The notes beneath the pieces were generated by a model. It ran no database searches. It saw nothing but the letters and a program-made list of their open reading frames with translations, and was not told where the DNA came from. A DNA stretch of 64,000 bases from Cellulomonas sp. APG4 (GTDB taxonomy: Bacteria; Actinomycetota; Actinomycetes; Actinomycetales; Cellulomonadaceae). Both the position numbers and the translations under genes were made by a program. Where the stretch lies: assembly GCF_009996735.1 (NCBI RefSeq), contig NZ_JAACYI010000013.1:1-64000 (forward strand), given 5' to 3'. Positions 34,091 to 43,931 of the stretch are shown here, in pieces. Positions within the stretch are counted from its first letter, which is position 1. Each line of letters begins with the position of its first letter.

Positions 34091-35538
34091 ACACCCCGCT
34101 GCGCAGGCTCGCGACCGTCGTCGTCGTCATGTTCCTCGCCCTCATGGGCGGGGCCACGTGGGTCCAGTTCTTCCAGGCGGGTGAGCTCAACGCCGACCAG
34201 CGCAACGTGCGCACCCTGTACCGGGAGTTCGGCAGCGACCGGGGCCCGATCGTCGTCGCGGGCGAGTCGATCGCCTCGTCGGCTCCCGTCGACGACGCGT
34301 TCGGCTACCAGCGCTCCTACGCGCAGGGACCGCTGTACGCGCACGTGACGGGCTTCTACTCGGTGGTCTACCGGCGCTCGGGCATCGAGGCGGCGATGAA
34401 CACCGAGCTCAACGGCTCGGCCGACTCGCTGTTCTACTCGCGCCTGCAGGACCTGGTGACCGGTCGCGAGCCGCAGGGCGCCGCGGTCGAGCTGACGATC
34501 GACCCCGCGGCACAGCAGGCCGCATGGGACGCGCTGGGCGACCAGCGCGGCGCCGTCGTCGCCCTCGACCCGCGCACCGGTGCGATCCTCGCGCTCGTCT
34601 CCAAGCCCAGCTTCGACCCGAACGTGCTCGCGGGGCACGACACGGCCGCCGTCGTCGCCGCGTGGGAGGACCTGCAGGCCGCCGAGGGCGACCCGATGGC
34701 CAACCGGGCCATCGCGGGCACCACGTACCCGCCCGGGTCGACGTTCAAGCTGGTCACGGCCGCGGCCGCGCTCGAGGGCGGCCTCGCCCCGGACGCCCCC
34801 ATCCCGGCGCCGGACACGTACACGCTGCCGACGACGAGCACCTCGCTCGGGAACTTCGGCGGCTCCTCCTGCAGCCCGACCGGCGAGACCACGCTCGCCG
34901 ACGCCCTCCGCATCTCGTGCAACACGGCGTTCGCCCAGCTCGGCGTCGAGCTCGGCGACCGGCTGCTGCGCGAGCAGGCCGAGGCGTTCGGCTTCGGGAC
35001 CCCGCTCGACGTGCCGATGAAGGTGACGGAGAGCAGCTTCCCCGCCGACCCCTCGGCTCCCGACACCGCGCTCTCCGCGATCGGTCAGTACGAGGTGCGC
35101 GTGACTCCCCTGCAGGTGGCCATGATCTCCGCCGCCATCGCCAACGACGGCGTCCTCATGGAGCCCCACCTCGTGCGGGCCGTGCGCAGCGGCGACCTCG
35201 AGGTGGTCACCGAGACGGACCCGACCGAGCTGGGCCGACCCGTCTCGACCCAGACCGCCGCGACCCTGCGCGACATGATGGTCGGGGTGGTCGAGAGCGG
35301 CACCGGGCAGCGCGCGCAGATCTCTGGCGTGCAGGTCGCGGGCAAGAGCGGCACGGCCGAGACCACGGACGACGTCGCCCCGCACGCGTGGTTCACGGCC
35401 TTCGCCCCGGCGGACGACCCCCAGGTCGCGGTCGCCGTCATCGTCGAGAACGGCGGGGACCTGGGCAGCGAGGCCACGGGCGGTGCGGTCGCCGCACCGA
35501 TCGCGCGCGCGGTCATCGAGGCGGTGCTGGCCGAGTGA
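34087..35538 (+). CDS. pbpA: PbpA: class B penicillin-binding protein (transpeptidase)
   Basis: A 483-residue transpeptidase that crosslinks the glycan made by its SEDS partner RodA. One N-terminal membrane helix (VVVVMFLALMGGATWVQFF), a PBP dimerisation domain, and a transpeptidase domain with SxxK as STFK in TTYPPGSTFKLVT, SxN as SCNTAF, and KSGTAE. The N-terminal QRNVRTLYREFGSDRGPI is characteristic of actinobacterial PbpA. Its start overlaps rodA and its stop overlaps the pknA GTG, so the genes are translationally coupled. Confidence 0.95.
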   Translation: MNTPLRRLATVVVVMFLALMGGATWVQFFQAGELNADQRNVRTLYREFGSDRGPIVVAGESIASSAPVDDAFGYQRSYAQGPLYAHVTGFYSVVYRRSGIEAAMNTELNGSADSLFYSRLQDLVTGREPQGAAVELTIDPAAQQAAWDALGDQRGAVVALDPRTGAILALVSKPSFDPNVLAGHDTAAVVAAWEDLQAAEGDPMANRAIAGTTYPPGSTFKLVTAAAALEGGLAPDAPIPAPDTYTLPTTSTSLGNFGGSSCSPTGETTLADALRISCNTAFAQLGVELGDRLLREQAEAFGFGTPLDVPMKVTESSFPADPSAPDTALSAIGQYEVRVTPLQVAMISAAIANDGVLMEPHLVRAVRSGDLEVVTETDPTELGRPVSTQTAATLRDMMVGVVESGTGQRAQISGVQVAGKSGTAETTDDVAPHAWFTAFAPADDPQVAVAVIVENGGDLGSEATGGAVAAPIARAVIEAVLAE

Positions 35539-36994
35539 AGCCCGAGGCAGGCAGGGCCATGGGCGGCCGGTACCGGCTGGTCTCCCGGATCGCCGTCGGC
35601 GGCATGGGCGAGGTGTGGGTCGCGCACGACGACTCGCTCGCGCGTGACGTCGCGGTCAAGGTGCTGCGTGAGGAGTTCGCGGGTGACGCCGGGTTCCTCG
35701 AGCGGTTCCGCACCGAGGCGCGCAACAGCGCGGGGCTCTCGCACCCGAACATCGCCTCGCTCTACGACTACGGCGAGCAGGACGGCTCGGGGTTCCTGGT
35801 GATGGAGCTCGTGCTCGGCGAGCCGATGTCCGACCTGCTGGACCGGCAGCCGGTGCTGCCGACGAGGCGGCTGCTGCCGATCCTCGCCCAGACCGCCCGC
35901 GCGCTGCACGCGGCGCACGTGGGCGGCGTGGTGCACCGCGACGTCAAGCCCGGCAACATCCTGCTCGCACGCTCGGGCCAGGTGAAGATCACGGACTTCG
36001 GCATCTCGATGGCGGTCAACCAGGTGCCGATGACGGCGTCCGGCATGGTGATGGGGACCGCGCAGTACCTGTCGCCCGAGCAGGCCATCGGCAAGGCCGC
36101 GACGCCCGCGTCGGACGTGTACTCCCTCGGGATCGTCGCCTACGAGGCCCTCGTGGGGAACCGACCGTTCACGGGCCCCACGGCGGTCGACATCGCCGTC
36201 GCGCACGTGAACACACCGGTGCCGCCGCTGCCGTCGGACGTCGACGCCGAGCTCGCCGACCTCGTGATGCGGATGCTCGCGAAGGACCCCGAGCAGCGCC
36301 CGCGCTCGGCGGCCTCGCTCGCGCGGCAGCTCGACGACCTGCTCGACGGCACGCCGCCGGGGGGCGTCCCGGTGGCCGGGGGTCGGCACACGCGGTTCGT
36401 CGACGTCGTGGACGCCGTCGAGACCGGCAGCCTGGCCGTGCCGCAGCGCGCCGAGGTGCCGCCGGCGGGTGGCGCCCCCTCCTCCGCGGACGCCGCTGCG
36501 CCCGGGGCGGCCGGAACGGGGGTGCGGTCGTGGAGCCCGGGCCCTACGTCGACCGAGGCGGCCGCGGCGCCGTCGGCCCTGCCGCTGCTCGCGCCCGACG
36601 GCGCCGTCGCCGTGCCCGGTCGTCAGGAACGGCCCCCGGGCGCCCCGGAGACGGAGGCGCACCCGCCCGTCTTCGTCCCCGCGAGCCCCACCCGCGCCGA
36701 GCTGCGCGCGACGCGCACGCACCGCAACCCGCTGCGGACCTCGACCACCACCGGACTACGCTGGGGGCAGTTCTCCCGGCCCCTGCTCGCGCTGATCCTG
36801 ATGGTGGTCTTCGCCCTCCTGGGCGCGGCGTTCGCGGATAGGGTCTGGGGACCCTCCCGCGCGGAGGACGACGGCACGAGCCGGTCGCAGGTGAGCGCCT
36901 CCGCCGCCGGGACCGGGACGAGTGGGATGATCACGACGCACGCCCGGGACGGCGCCGGCCCGTACCCGCAGACGACGACAGCGAAGGACCTGTA

Positions 36995-36995
<1 letters not shown>
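35535..36995 (+). CDS. pknA: PknA: membrane Ser/Thr protein kinase
   Basis: A 486-residue Hanks-type kinase. Kinase domain about 10-275: GGMGEVWVA loop, VAVKVL Lys, HRDVKPGNILL catalytic loop, DFG, and MGTAQYLSPEQ activation segment. A Pro/Ala/Glu-rich linker of roughly 130 residues leads to one membrane helix (PLLALILMVVFALLGAAFA) and a short outer tail without PASTA repeats. The GTG overlaps the pbpA stop (GTGA), and the stop shares one base with pknB. Substrates in relatives include division and wall-growth proteins. Confidence 0.94.
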
Positions 36996-39019
<2,024 letters not shown>

Positions 39020-39028
39020 GCGGTCGCG

Positions 39029-39688
39029 TCAGGCGTGCGGGGTCTCCCGCACGAGCGGGTGCATGCCCGACGACCGCTCGACGGCACCCTCGAGCCCGCA
39101 CACCTCGAGCCAGTTCGCGAGCAGGCGGTGACCGCCCTCGGTGAGCACGGACTCGGGGTGGAACTGCACGCCGTGCAGCGGGAGCTCGCGGTGCTGCACG
39201 CCCATGATCACGCCCGGCGCGCCGTCGTCGGCGTCGTGGTGCGTGCGGGCCGTGACGACGAGCTCAAGGGGCACCGTGCCGTCGACCACCGCGAGGGAGT
39301 GGTAGCGCGTGGCCGTGAACGGGCTCGCGAGACCGGCGAGGACGCCGGTGCCGGCGTGCTCGACCTCGCTCGTCTTGCCGTGCATGAGCTCGGCGGCATG
39401 GGTGACCGTCGCGCCGTAGACCTCCGCGAGCGCCTGGTGCCCGAGGCACACGCCGAGCATCGGGGTCCCCGTCTGCGCGCAGTCGCGGATGACGTCCATG
39501 CTCGCTCCCGCCGCACGGGGGGTGCCGGGACCGGGCGAGACGAGCACGCCGTCGTACTCCGCGCGCTCGTCGGCTGCGGGCACCGCGTCGTTGCGCACGA
39601 CGACCGTCTGCGCCCCGAGCTGGTCGAGGTAGCCCACGATCGTGTAGACGAACGAGTCGTAGTTGTCCACGACGAGGATGCGGGTCAT
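39029..39688 (-). CDS. pabA: PabA/TrpG-type glutamine amidotransferase
   Basis: A 219-residue class I glutaminase that supplies ammonia to aminodeoxychorismate or anthranilate synthase. It starts MTRILVVDNYDSFVYTIVGY and has the catalytic Cys in LGVCLGHQAL and His/Glu in GVQFHPESVLTE. The chorismate-binding partner (pabB or trpE) is not in the window, so which pathway it serves is undecided. Actinobacteria commonly carry this gene beside pknB. It ends a four-gene minus-strand group. Confidence 0.9.
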   Translation of the reverse strand: MTRILVVDNYDSFVYTIVGYLDQLGAQTVVVRNDAVPAADERAEYDGVLVSPGPGTPRAAGASMDVIRDCAQTGTPMLGVCLGHQALAEVYGATVTHAAELMHGKTSEVEHAGTGVLAGLASPFTATRYHSLAVVDGTVPLELVVTARTHHDADDGAPGVIMGVQHRELPLHGVQFHPESVLTEGGHRLLANWLEVCGLEGAVERSSGMHPLVRETPHA

Positions 39689-39689
39689 C

Positions 39690-39848
39690 TCACTCCACCG
39701 TGATCTCGTTGAAGGGCAGGTGCGGCGCGATCGCCGGGAACACCCACAGGAAGCAGGCGGCCACCACGGCGACCGCGAGGACGGCCAGCTCGACGACGCG
39801 CAGCCACGCGGGTCCCGGCAGCGCGCGCCAGAGCCATCCGTACATCAT
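39690..39848 (-). CDS. Tiny membrane protein between sortase and pabA
   Basis: A 52-residue protein (MMYGWLWRALPGPAWLRVVE, then LAVLAVAVVAACFLWVFPAI) with one membrane helix and a short acidic end (FNEITVE). Its first ATG overlaps the sortase stop as ATGA; the second ATG at 39845 has better spacing from GGGAGG at 39852-39857. One base separates its stop from the pabA start codon. This tight packing and good ribosome site argue that it is real. Function unknown. Confidence 0.75.
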   Translation of the reverse strand: MMYGWLWRALPGPAWLRVVELAVLAVAVVAACFLWVFPAIAPHLPFNEITVE

Positions 39849-40654
39849 GCGCCTCCCGTGCCGGTGGGTGCCTCGACGTCCGTGCCCGCCCCGGCCTCGG
39901 CCGGCACCTCGCCGAGGGCCTCTGGGAGACCCTCGCTGACCGGCTGCCACGTGTCGAGCTCGGCGTGGACGATGAACCGCTCGCGCGCGCTGAACATCGG
40001 GTGGCACGTGGTGAGCGTCATCATCGCGGTGGTGGGCTCCGCACCCGGGTCGCCGGGGACCGGCGCGATCACCTCGACGTCGCGGGGAAGCACCACCCGG
40101 GTCTCGGTGACCCGGTAGACGAACCACGCCTCGGGTGTCTGCACCACGAGCGGGTCACCCACCTGGAGGTCCTCGACCAGATGGAACGGCTTGGCGTAGG
40201 TCGTGCGGTGCGCGGCCAGCGCGAAGTTGCCCACCTCGCCCGGCATCGCCGTGCCCTCGTAGTGACCGATGCCGAGCACGTCGAGCACGTCCGGCCGGCT
40301 GGTCCCCTGCGACACGGGCCGCACGTAGTCGCTGCCCCACCGCGGAACGCGCAGGGTGGCGAAGGTCGTGGCGTGGGCCGGCTCGTCGAGCACGGGTGGG
40401 TCGGACGGCGTCGTGGGCTCGGACGCGGCCTCGGGCAGGGGGACGTCGTCGGTGTCGACCGCCCAGTCGAGGTCCTCGACGACGGCACGCTGCTCGCGGC
40501 CCGCCTCGACGTCCGTCCACCACAGCTGCCACACCACGAACAGCGCGACGAGCACGCCGAGCGTGACGAGCAGCTCGCCCAGGACGGTCAGGACGAGGTG
40601 CCCGGGTGAGGGTCGTCGCGCCGGGGGACGGACGGGTGCCGTCGTGGTGCTCAC
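39845..40654 (-). CDS. Class E sortase
   Basis: A 269-residue membrane transpeptidase that attaches surface proteins to the wall, in Actinobacteria usually those with LAxTG signals. N-terminal membrane helix (HLVLTVLGELLVTLGVLVAL), acidic/Pro stalk, then the sortase domain with His in ALAAHRTTYAK, Cys in TLTTCHPMFSA and Arg in ARERFIVHAEL. A Pro/Ala/Glu tail follows. The GTG start overlaps the DUF881 stop (GTGA). No LPxTG-type substrate gene is seen in the window. Confidence 0.93.
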   Translation of the reverse strand: MSTTTAPVRPPARRPSPGHLVLTVLGELLVTLGVLVALFVVWQLWWTDVEAGREQRAVVEDLDWAVDTDDVPLPEAASEPTTPSDPPVLDEPAHATTFATLRVPRWGSDYVRPVSQGTSRPDVLDVLGIGHYEGTAMPGEVGNFALAAHRTTYAKPFHLVEDLQVGDPLVVQTPEAWFVYRVTETRVVLPRDVEVIAPVPGDPGAEPTTAMMTLTTCHPMFSARERFIVHAELDTWQPVSEGLPEALGEVPAEAGAGTDVEAPTGTGGA

Positions 40655-41421
40655 GCGTCGGCCTGCTCGGGCAGCCGGGCGTGGCTGAGCTCGAGGCTGC
40701 CCTGGTAGCCGGCGAGCTCGAGGTCGGTCGACTCCTCGACCTGGTAGCCGAGACCGATGGTCGCGGCGGCGTCCTCGATCGCCTGCACCTTGCGTGAGTC
40801 GGCGAGGGCGTCGCGCAGGTCCTCCGGGTCACCGATCGCGCGCACCACGTAGGGCGGGGAGTACGTGCGGCCGTGCAGCAGCAGCACGTTCCCCACGCAG
40901 CGGAACGCCGAGGTGGACACCACGCGCTCGTCCTGGAGGGTCATCGCCTCGGCGCCCCCGGCCCACAGCGCGTTGATGACGGCCTCGAGATCCTGCTGGT
41001 GGATCACGAGCATGTCGTTGGTGACCCAGTCGGGCTGCGGCAGGTTGGTCGGCGCGTCCGTCAGGCGCACCGTGACCCCGTCTCCCGCGACCGGGGTGCG
41101 TCCTGCGACCAGCTCGGTGAGCAGCTGCTGCTCGTCGTCGACCGAGGGCAGACCCGCCGTACCGACGTCCGTGAGGCGGTCGACCTCCCCACGCAGCTCC
41201 TCGACCTCGCCGGCGAGCTGCTCCGAGCGGTCGACCTCGGCCTGGACGAGGCCCAGCAGGTCCTGGGCCTCGCGGTCCCCGACCCCGCCGGAGAGACGGG
41301 CGTTCGCCGCGAAGAGGAAACCTGCGAGCACCAGGACGAGGCCCACGCCGACGGCCCCGCGCACACCCCTACGGGTGCGTCGGGCCGGCGGTGGGCTCTC
41401 GGCCCCGGGGTCGGTGGTCAC
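40651..41421 (-). CDS. DUF881-family membrane protein
   Basis: A 256-residue protein: basic N-terminus, one membrane helix (VGVGLVLVLAGFLFAANARL), a coiled coil (about residues 55-85, LLGLVQAEVDRSEQLAGEVE), then the DUF881 domain with VTNDMLVIHQQDLEAVINAL, GAEAMTLQDERVVSTSAFRC and GRTYSPPYVVRAIGD. The family is found near division and wall genes in Gram-positives; its biochemical role is unknown. First gene of the DUF881-sortase-small protein-pabA group, divergent from crgA. Confidence 0.9.
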   Translation of the reverse strand: MTTDPGAESPPPARRTRRGVRGAVGVGLVLVLAGFLFAANARLSGGVGDREAQDLLGLVQAEVDRSEQLAGEVEELRGEVDRLTDVGTAGLPSVDDEQQLLTELVAGRTPVAGDGVTVRLTDAPTNLPQPDWVTNDMLVIHQQDLEAVINALWAGGAEAMTLQDERVVSTSAFRCVGNVLLLHGRTYSPPYVVRAIGDPEDLRDALADSRKVQAIEDAAATIGLGYQVEESTDLELAGYQGSLELSHARLPEQADA

Positions 41422-41510
41422 GCGGCTCCTCGTCGACAGGTGCGCCCACTACGCTAGACGACGAACCACGGGCGACGGTGCCCGTCGCCCCACGCTCGCC
41501 AGGAGATGTC

Positions 41511-41756
41511 GTGCCCGAGTCCCGGTCCCGCAAGAAGCCCGCCTACACGCCGCCGCCCGAGGCGAAGGCCGAGAAGGGCAACCCGCCGTGGCTGGTGCCC
41601 ACGATGGTCGGGCTCATGCTGCTGGGCCTCGCGTGGGTCGTGGTCACCTACATCACGCAGACCGCGTGGCCCATCCCGAACATCGGGAACTACAACCTGC
41701 TCATCGGCTTCGCGCTCATCATCGCGGGCTTCGGGCTCACCACCCGCTGGCGCTGA
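41511..41756 (+). CDS. crgA: Cell division protein CrgA
   Basis: An 81-residue protein with two membrane helices (WLVPTMVGLMLLGLAWVVVT and YNLLIGFALIIAGFGLTT) linked by ITQTAWPIPNIGN, the CrgA family pattern, after a basic SRSRKKPAYTPPP tail. CrgA is an actinobacterial divisome factor that recruits FtsI and, in Streptomyces, affects septation. The GTG at 41511 follows AGGAG at 41501-41505; upstream in-frame sequence belongs to the intergenic region. Confidence 0.93.
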   Translation: MPESRSRKKPAYTPPPEAKAEKGNPPWLVPTMVGLMLLGLAWVVVTYITQTAWPIPNIGNYNLLIGFALIIAGFGLTTRWR

Positions 41757-41819
41757 CCCCCGGGCCTCCGGCCGCACACCGCACCACGGGCCCCGTCGAC
41801 GCACCAGCGTCGGCGGGGC

Positions 41820-41910
41820 TCGTCCGTCCCCGCGCACCGTCCACCCTCGTCCGTCCCCGCGCGCGGTCCACCCTCGTCCGTCCCCGCGCACCGTCCACCC
41901 TCGTCCGTCC
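41820..41910. repeat. 27-bp tandem repeat, three copies plus a partial
   Basis: Units start at 41820, 41847 and 41874 and begin TCGTCCGTCCCCGCG; the second differs from the others by two bases (GCGCGG for GCACCG). A fourth partial unit runs to 41910. The unit length is a multiple of three, but no gene covers it. Confidence 0.9.
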
Positions 41911-41960
41911 GGCCGCCGGGGCCGGCCATACCCTCCGCCGCGGTCGGTCCCGGCGGTCCT

Positions 41961-41999
41961 TGTGACGGACGGGACTCCCGTGGCCGATGGGACGTCACA
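41961..41999. repeat. Nested inverted repeats
   Basis: Outer arms TGTGACG (41961-41967) and CGTCACA (41993-41999) enclose an inner palindrome ACGGGA-C-TCCCGT (41969-41981). The structure could form a cruciform or a folded RNA. No downstream gene on either strand would use it as an operator. Confidence 0.6.
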
Positions 42000-42174
42000 T
42001 CCGACACTCCGTCCACTCCCGCACCAAGCACCGCGACGACGGACCGCGCAGGGCCGTGGGCCGGCGTCCGGACGTCACGGGTCTGGTGGCCGTTCCCCGA
42101 CCACGGAGGGCTTCGGGTCGCCGCGCCTCGCCCTCGGCGGCGAGGCCTCGTCCGTCCCCAGGGGTGGAGATCTC

Positions 42175-42204
42175 TGTGGATAACTACACGGGTGTAGTTC
42201 CACA
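42175..42204. promoter_or_regulatory. Perfect DnaA box within a long palindrome
   Basis: 42175-42183 is TGTGGATAA, the complement of the classical DnaA box TTATCCACA. It overlaps AACTACAC-GG-GTGTAGTT (42182-42199), a perfect 8-bp dyad, and outer TGTGG (42175-42179) pairs with CCACA (42200-42204), leaving a two-base bulge. Function unknown; a DnaA titration or binding site is one possibility. Confidence 0.6.
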
Positions 42205-42408
42205 GGTGTGAGCAACCCTGGGGACGACGAGCGCGTACCTCCGGCCACCCTCCTCCACGCCGACGCAGGCCCACCGCACGGGGCCTGCGGGGAGGGTCAC
42301 CGAGACGTGTGGAAGGCTCCCGTCGCCGTGCGAGTGAGATCCTCCACGGCCCGGGGCGGGCAGCATGCCCCGCACCCTCGACGTCCGCCGCGCAGACTCA
42401 GCGGGGGA

Positions 42409-43245
42409 TCAGAGGGCGGCGTACGCCGTCAGCGCGACGACGACGAGCAGCACCGCCATGACGACGGGGGCGGCCCAGCCCACGAGCGCCCGGCGGTCGC
42501 GGGGCACGTACGCGAACGCCGCGCCGAGGGCGGCGCCCACCACGAGCCCGCCCAGGTGCGCCTGCCACGCGATGCCGGGCACCACGAACCCGATCACCGC
42601 GTTGATCGCGAGGAGCACCAGGATCTGCCGTGCGTCGGCGCCCACGCGGCGCAGCACCACGAGGACGGCGCCGAAGAGCCCGAACACGGCTCCTGACGCA
42701 CCGACCACCCACTGCAGGTATTCACCGAGCAGCAGGAAGCCGACGGACCCGCCGACCGCCGAGAGCACGAACAGGGCCACGAACCTCGCCCGTCCCAGCT
42801 GCTGCTCGAGGAACGGCCCCACGAGCCACAGCGCGTACAGGTTGAAGGCGATGTGCAGCACCATCCCGCGGCTGTGCAGGAAGGCCGCGGTGAGGAACCG
42901 CCACGGCTCGTACTCGCCCCAGGCGGGGCTGAAGATCCAGCGTGACTCCCACGCCCAGCCGAGCGCGAGCTGCAGCGCGAAGCTCACGAGGCACAGCCCC
43001 AGGATGGTCAGCGTGACCACCGGCCGACCGCCTCGCACGGGAGCGCCGAACCGCGTGCGCGTCTGCGGTGCCGTGCGCGCGGCCTCGCGCACGCAGTCCA
43101 CGCAGTGGATGCCGACGGCGGCCTGACGCTGGCACTCGGGGCACGCCGGCCGCCCGCAGCGCTGGCAGCGCACGTAGGACACCCTGTCGGGGTGTCGCGG
43201 GCAGACCGGCGTCTCGACCTGGGCCGACGGGTCGTCGGTACTCAT
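42409..43245 (-). CDS. Rhomboid-family intramembrane serine protease
   Basis: A 278-residue protein. The N-terminus is a B-box-like zinc finger (CPRHPDRVSYVRCQRCGRPA, CPECQ and CVDC pairs). A membrane domain of about six helices follows, with WRFLTAAFLHSRGMVLHIAFN, the catalytic Ser in VVGASGAVFGLFG and the catalytic His in WQAHLGGLVVG. Rhomboids cleave transmembrane substrates within the bilayer; the substrate is unknown. The ATG is 34 bases after the cyclophilin... on the reverse order the cyclophilin gene lies upstream, so the two may share a transcript? Its start (43245) lies 34 bases downstream of the cyclophilin stop (43280), consistent with co-transcription. Confidence 0.92.
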   Translation of the reverse strand: MSTDDPSAQVETPVCPRHPDRVSYVRCQRCGRPACPECQRQAAVGIHCVDCVREAARTAPQTRTRFGAPVRGGRPVVTLTILGLCLVSFALQLALGWAWESRWIFSPAWGEYEPWRFLTAAFLHSRGMVLHIAFNLYALWLVGPFLEQQLGRARFVALFVLSAVGGSVGFLLLGEYLQWVVGASGAVFGLFGAVLVVLRRVGADARQILVLLAINAVIGFVVPGIAWQAHLGGLVVGAALGAAFAYVPRDRRALVGWAAPVVMAVLLVVVALTAYAAL

Positions 43246-43279
43246 CGGCTCGGTCCCTGAGACGTGCGAGCGGGAGTGC

Positions 43280-43819
43280 TCAGCGCTCGACGGAGACCGA
43301 CGTCAGGGTGATGTCCTCGACCGGCCGGTCGCCCGGGCGCGTGGGGGTCGTCGCGATCGCGTCCACGACCGCGCGGCTCTCGTCGTCCGCGACCTTGCCG
43401 AAGATCGTGTGCTTGCCGTTGAGCCACGGCGTCGCGGCCACAGAGATGAAGAACTGCGAGCCGTTGGTGCCGCCCGGCTTGCCCGTGACCGGGTCCCGGC
43501 GCTGGCCCGCGTTGGCCATCGCGAGCAGGTAGGGCTCACCGAAGTTCAGCTCGGGGTGGATCTCATCGTCGAAGGTGTAGCCCGGGCCACCGGTGCCGGT
43601 GCCCAGCGGGTCCCCACCCTGGATCATGAAGCCCGCGATGACGCGGTGGAAGAGCAGGTCCGAGTACAGCGGGTCCGTGCGCTCGGCGCCCGTGGACGGG
43701 TCCGTCCAGGTCTGCTCGCCCGTGGCGAGGCCGACGAAGTTGCGGACCGTCTTCGGGGCGTGGTTCTCGAAGAGCTCGATGCGGATGTCACCGGCGGAGG
43801 TGTGCAGGGTCGCGAACAT
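43280..43819 (-). CDS. ppiA: Cyclophilin-type peptidyl-prolyl cis-trans isomerase
   Basis: A 179-residue cytosolic cyclophilin accelerating proline isomerisation during folding. It begins MFATLHTSAGDIRIELFENH and carries the active-site Arg/Phe/Gln in FHRVIAGFMIQGGDP, then NGSQFFISVAATPWLNGKHT. No signal peptide. The ATG at 43819 has GAGG at about eight bases upstream; the longer in-frame extension upstream reads through the neighbouring gene and is not real. The rhomboid gene follows 34 bases downstream. Confidence 0.95.
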   Translation of the reverse strand: MFATLHTSAGDIRIELFENHAPKTVRNFVGLATGEQTWTDPSTGAERTDPLYSDLLFHRVIAGFMIQGGDPLGTGTGGPGYTFDDEIHPELNFGEPYLLAMANAGQRRDPVTGKPGGTNGSQFFISVAATPWLNGKHTIFGKVADDESRAVVDAIATTPTRPGDRPVEDITLTSVSVER

Positions 43820-43931
43820 GTCGCCATCCTCGCACGAGGCGCCGACCCCCGCGCAGACCGGGCCCAACGGTGGCAGCATGGACGGACGGGCCCCCGCGCG
43901 GGGCCGCACGCAGCCGCCGACCAGGGAGTCG

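Larger units (their letters stand above)
41757..42408. other. 652-base gap between convergent crgA and rhomboid genes
   Basis: No credible gene is seen here on either strand: open frames lack ribosome sites and look like shadows. Instead there is a 27-bp tandem repeat (41820-41910), nested inverted repeats (41961-41999), an 8-bp stem at 42125-42146 (GCCTCGCC / GGCGAGGC, six-base loop), and a DnaA box inside a long palindrome (42175-42204). As both flanking genes end here, these elements are not ordinary promoters of either. Confidence 0.6.

Noticed and set aside
41820-41910. CRISPR-like repeat
   Set aside because: The 27-bp units are directly adjacent without spacers, and no cas gene is nearby.
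42182-42199. BlaI/CopY-type operator
   Set aside because: Such operators need TACA-N2-TGTA; here the spacing is four bases and no regulated gene starts nearby.
41757-42408. A coding gene on the minus strand in the convergent gap
   Set aside because: The open frame has no ribosome site, is Arg/Pro/Gly-rich, and crosses the repeats and crgA antisense.
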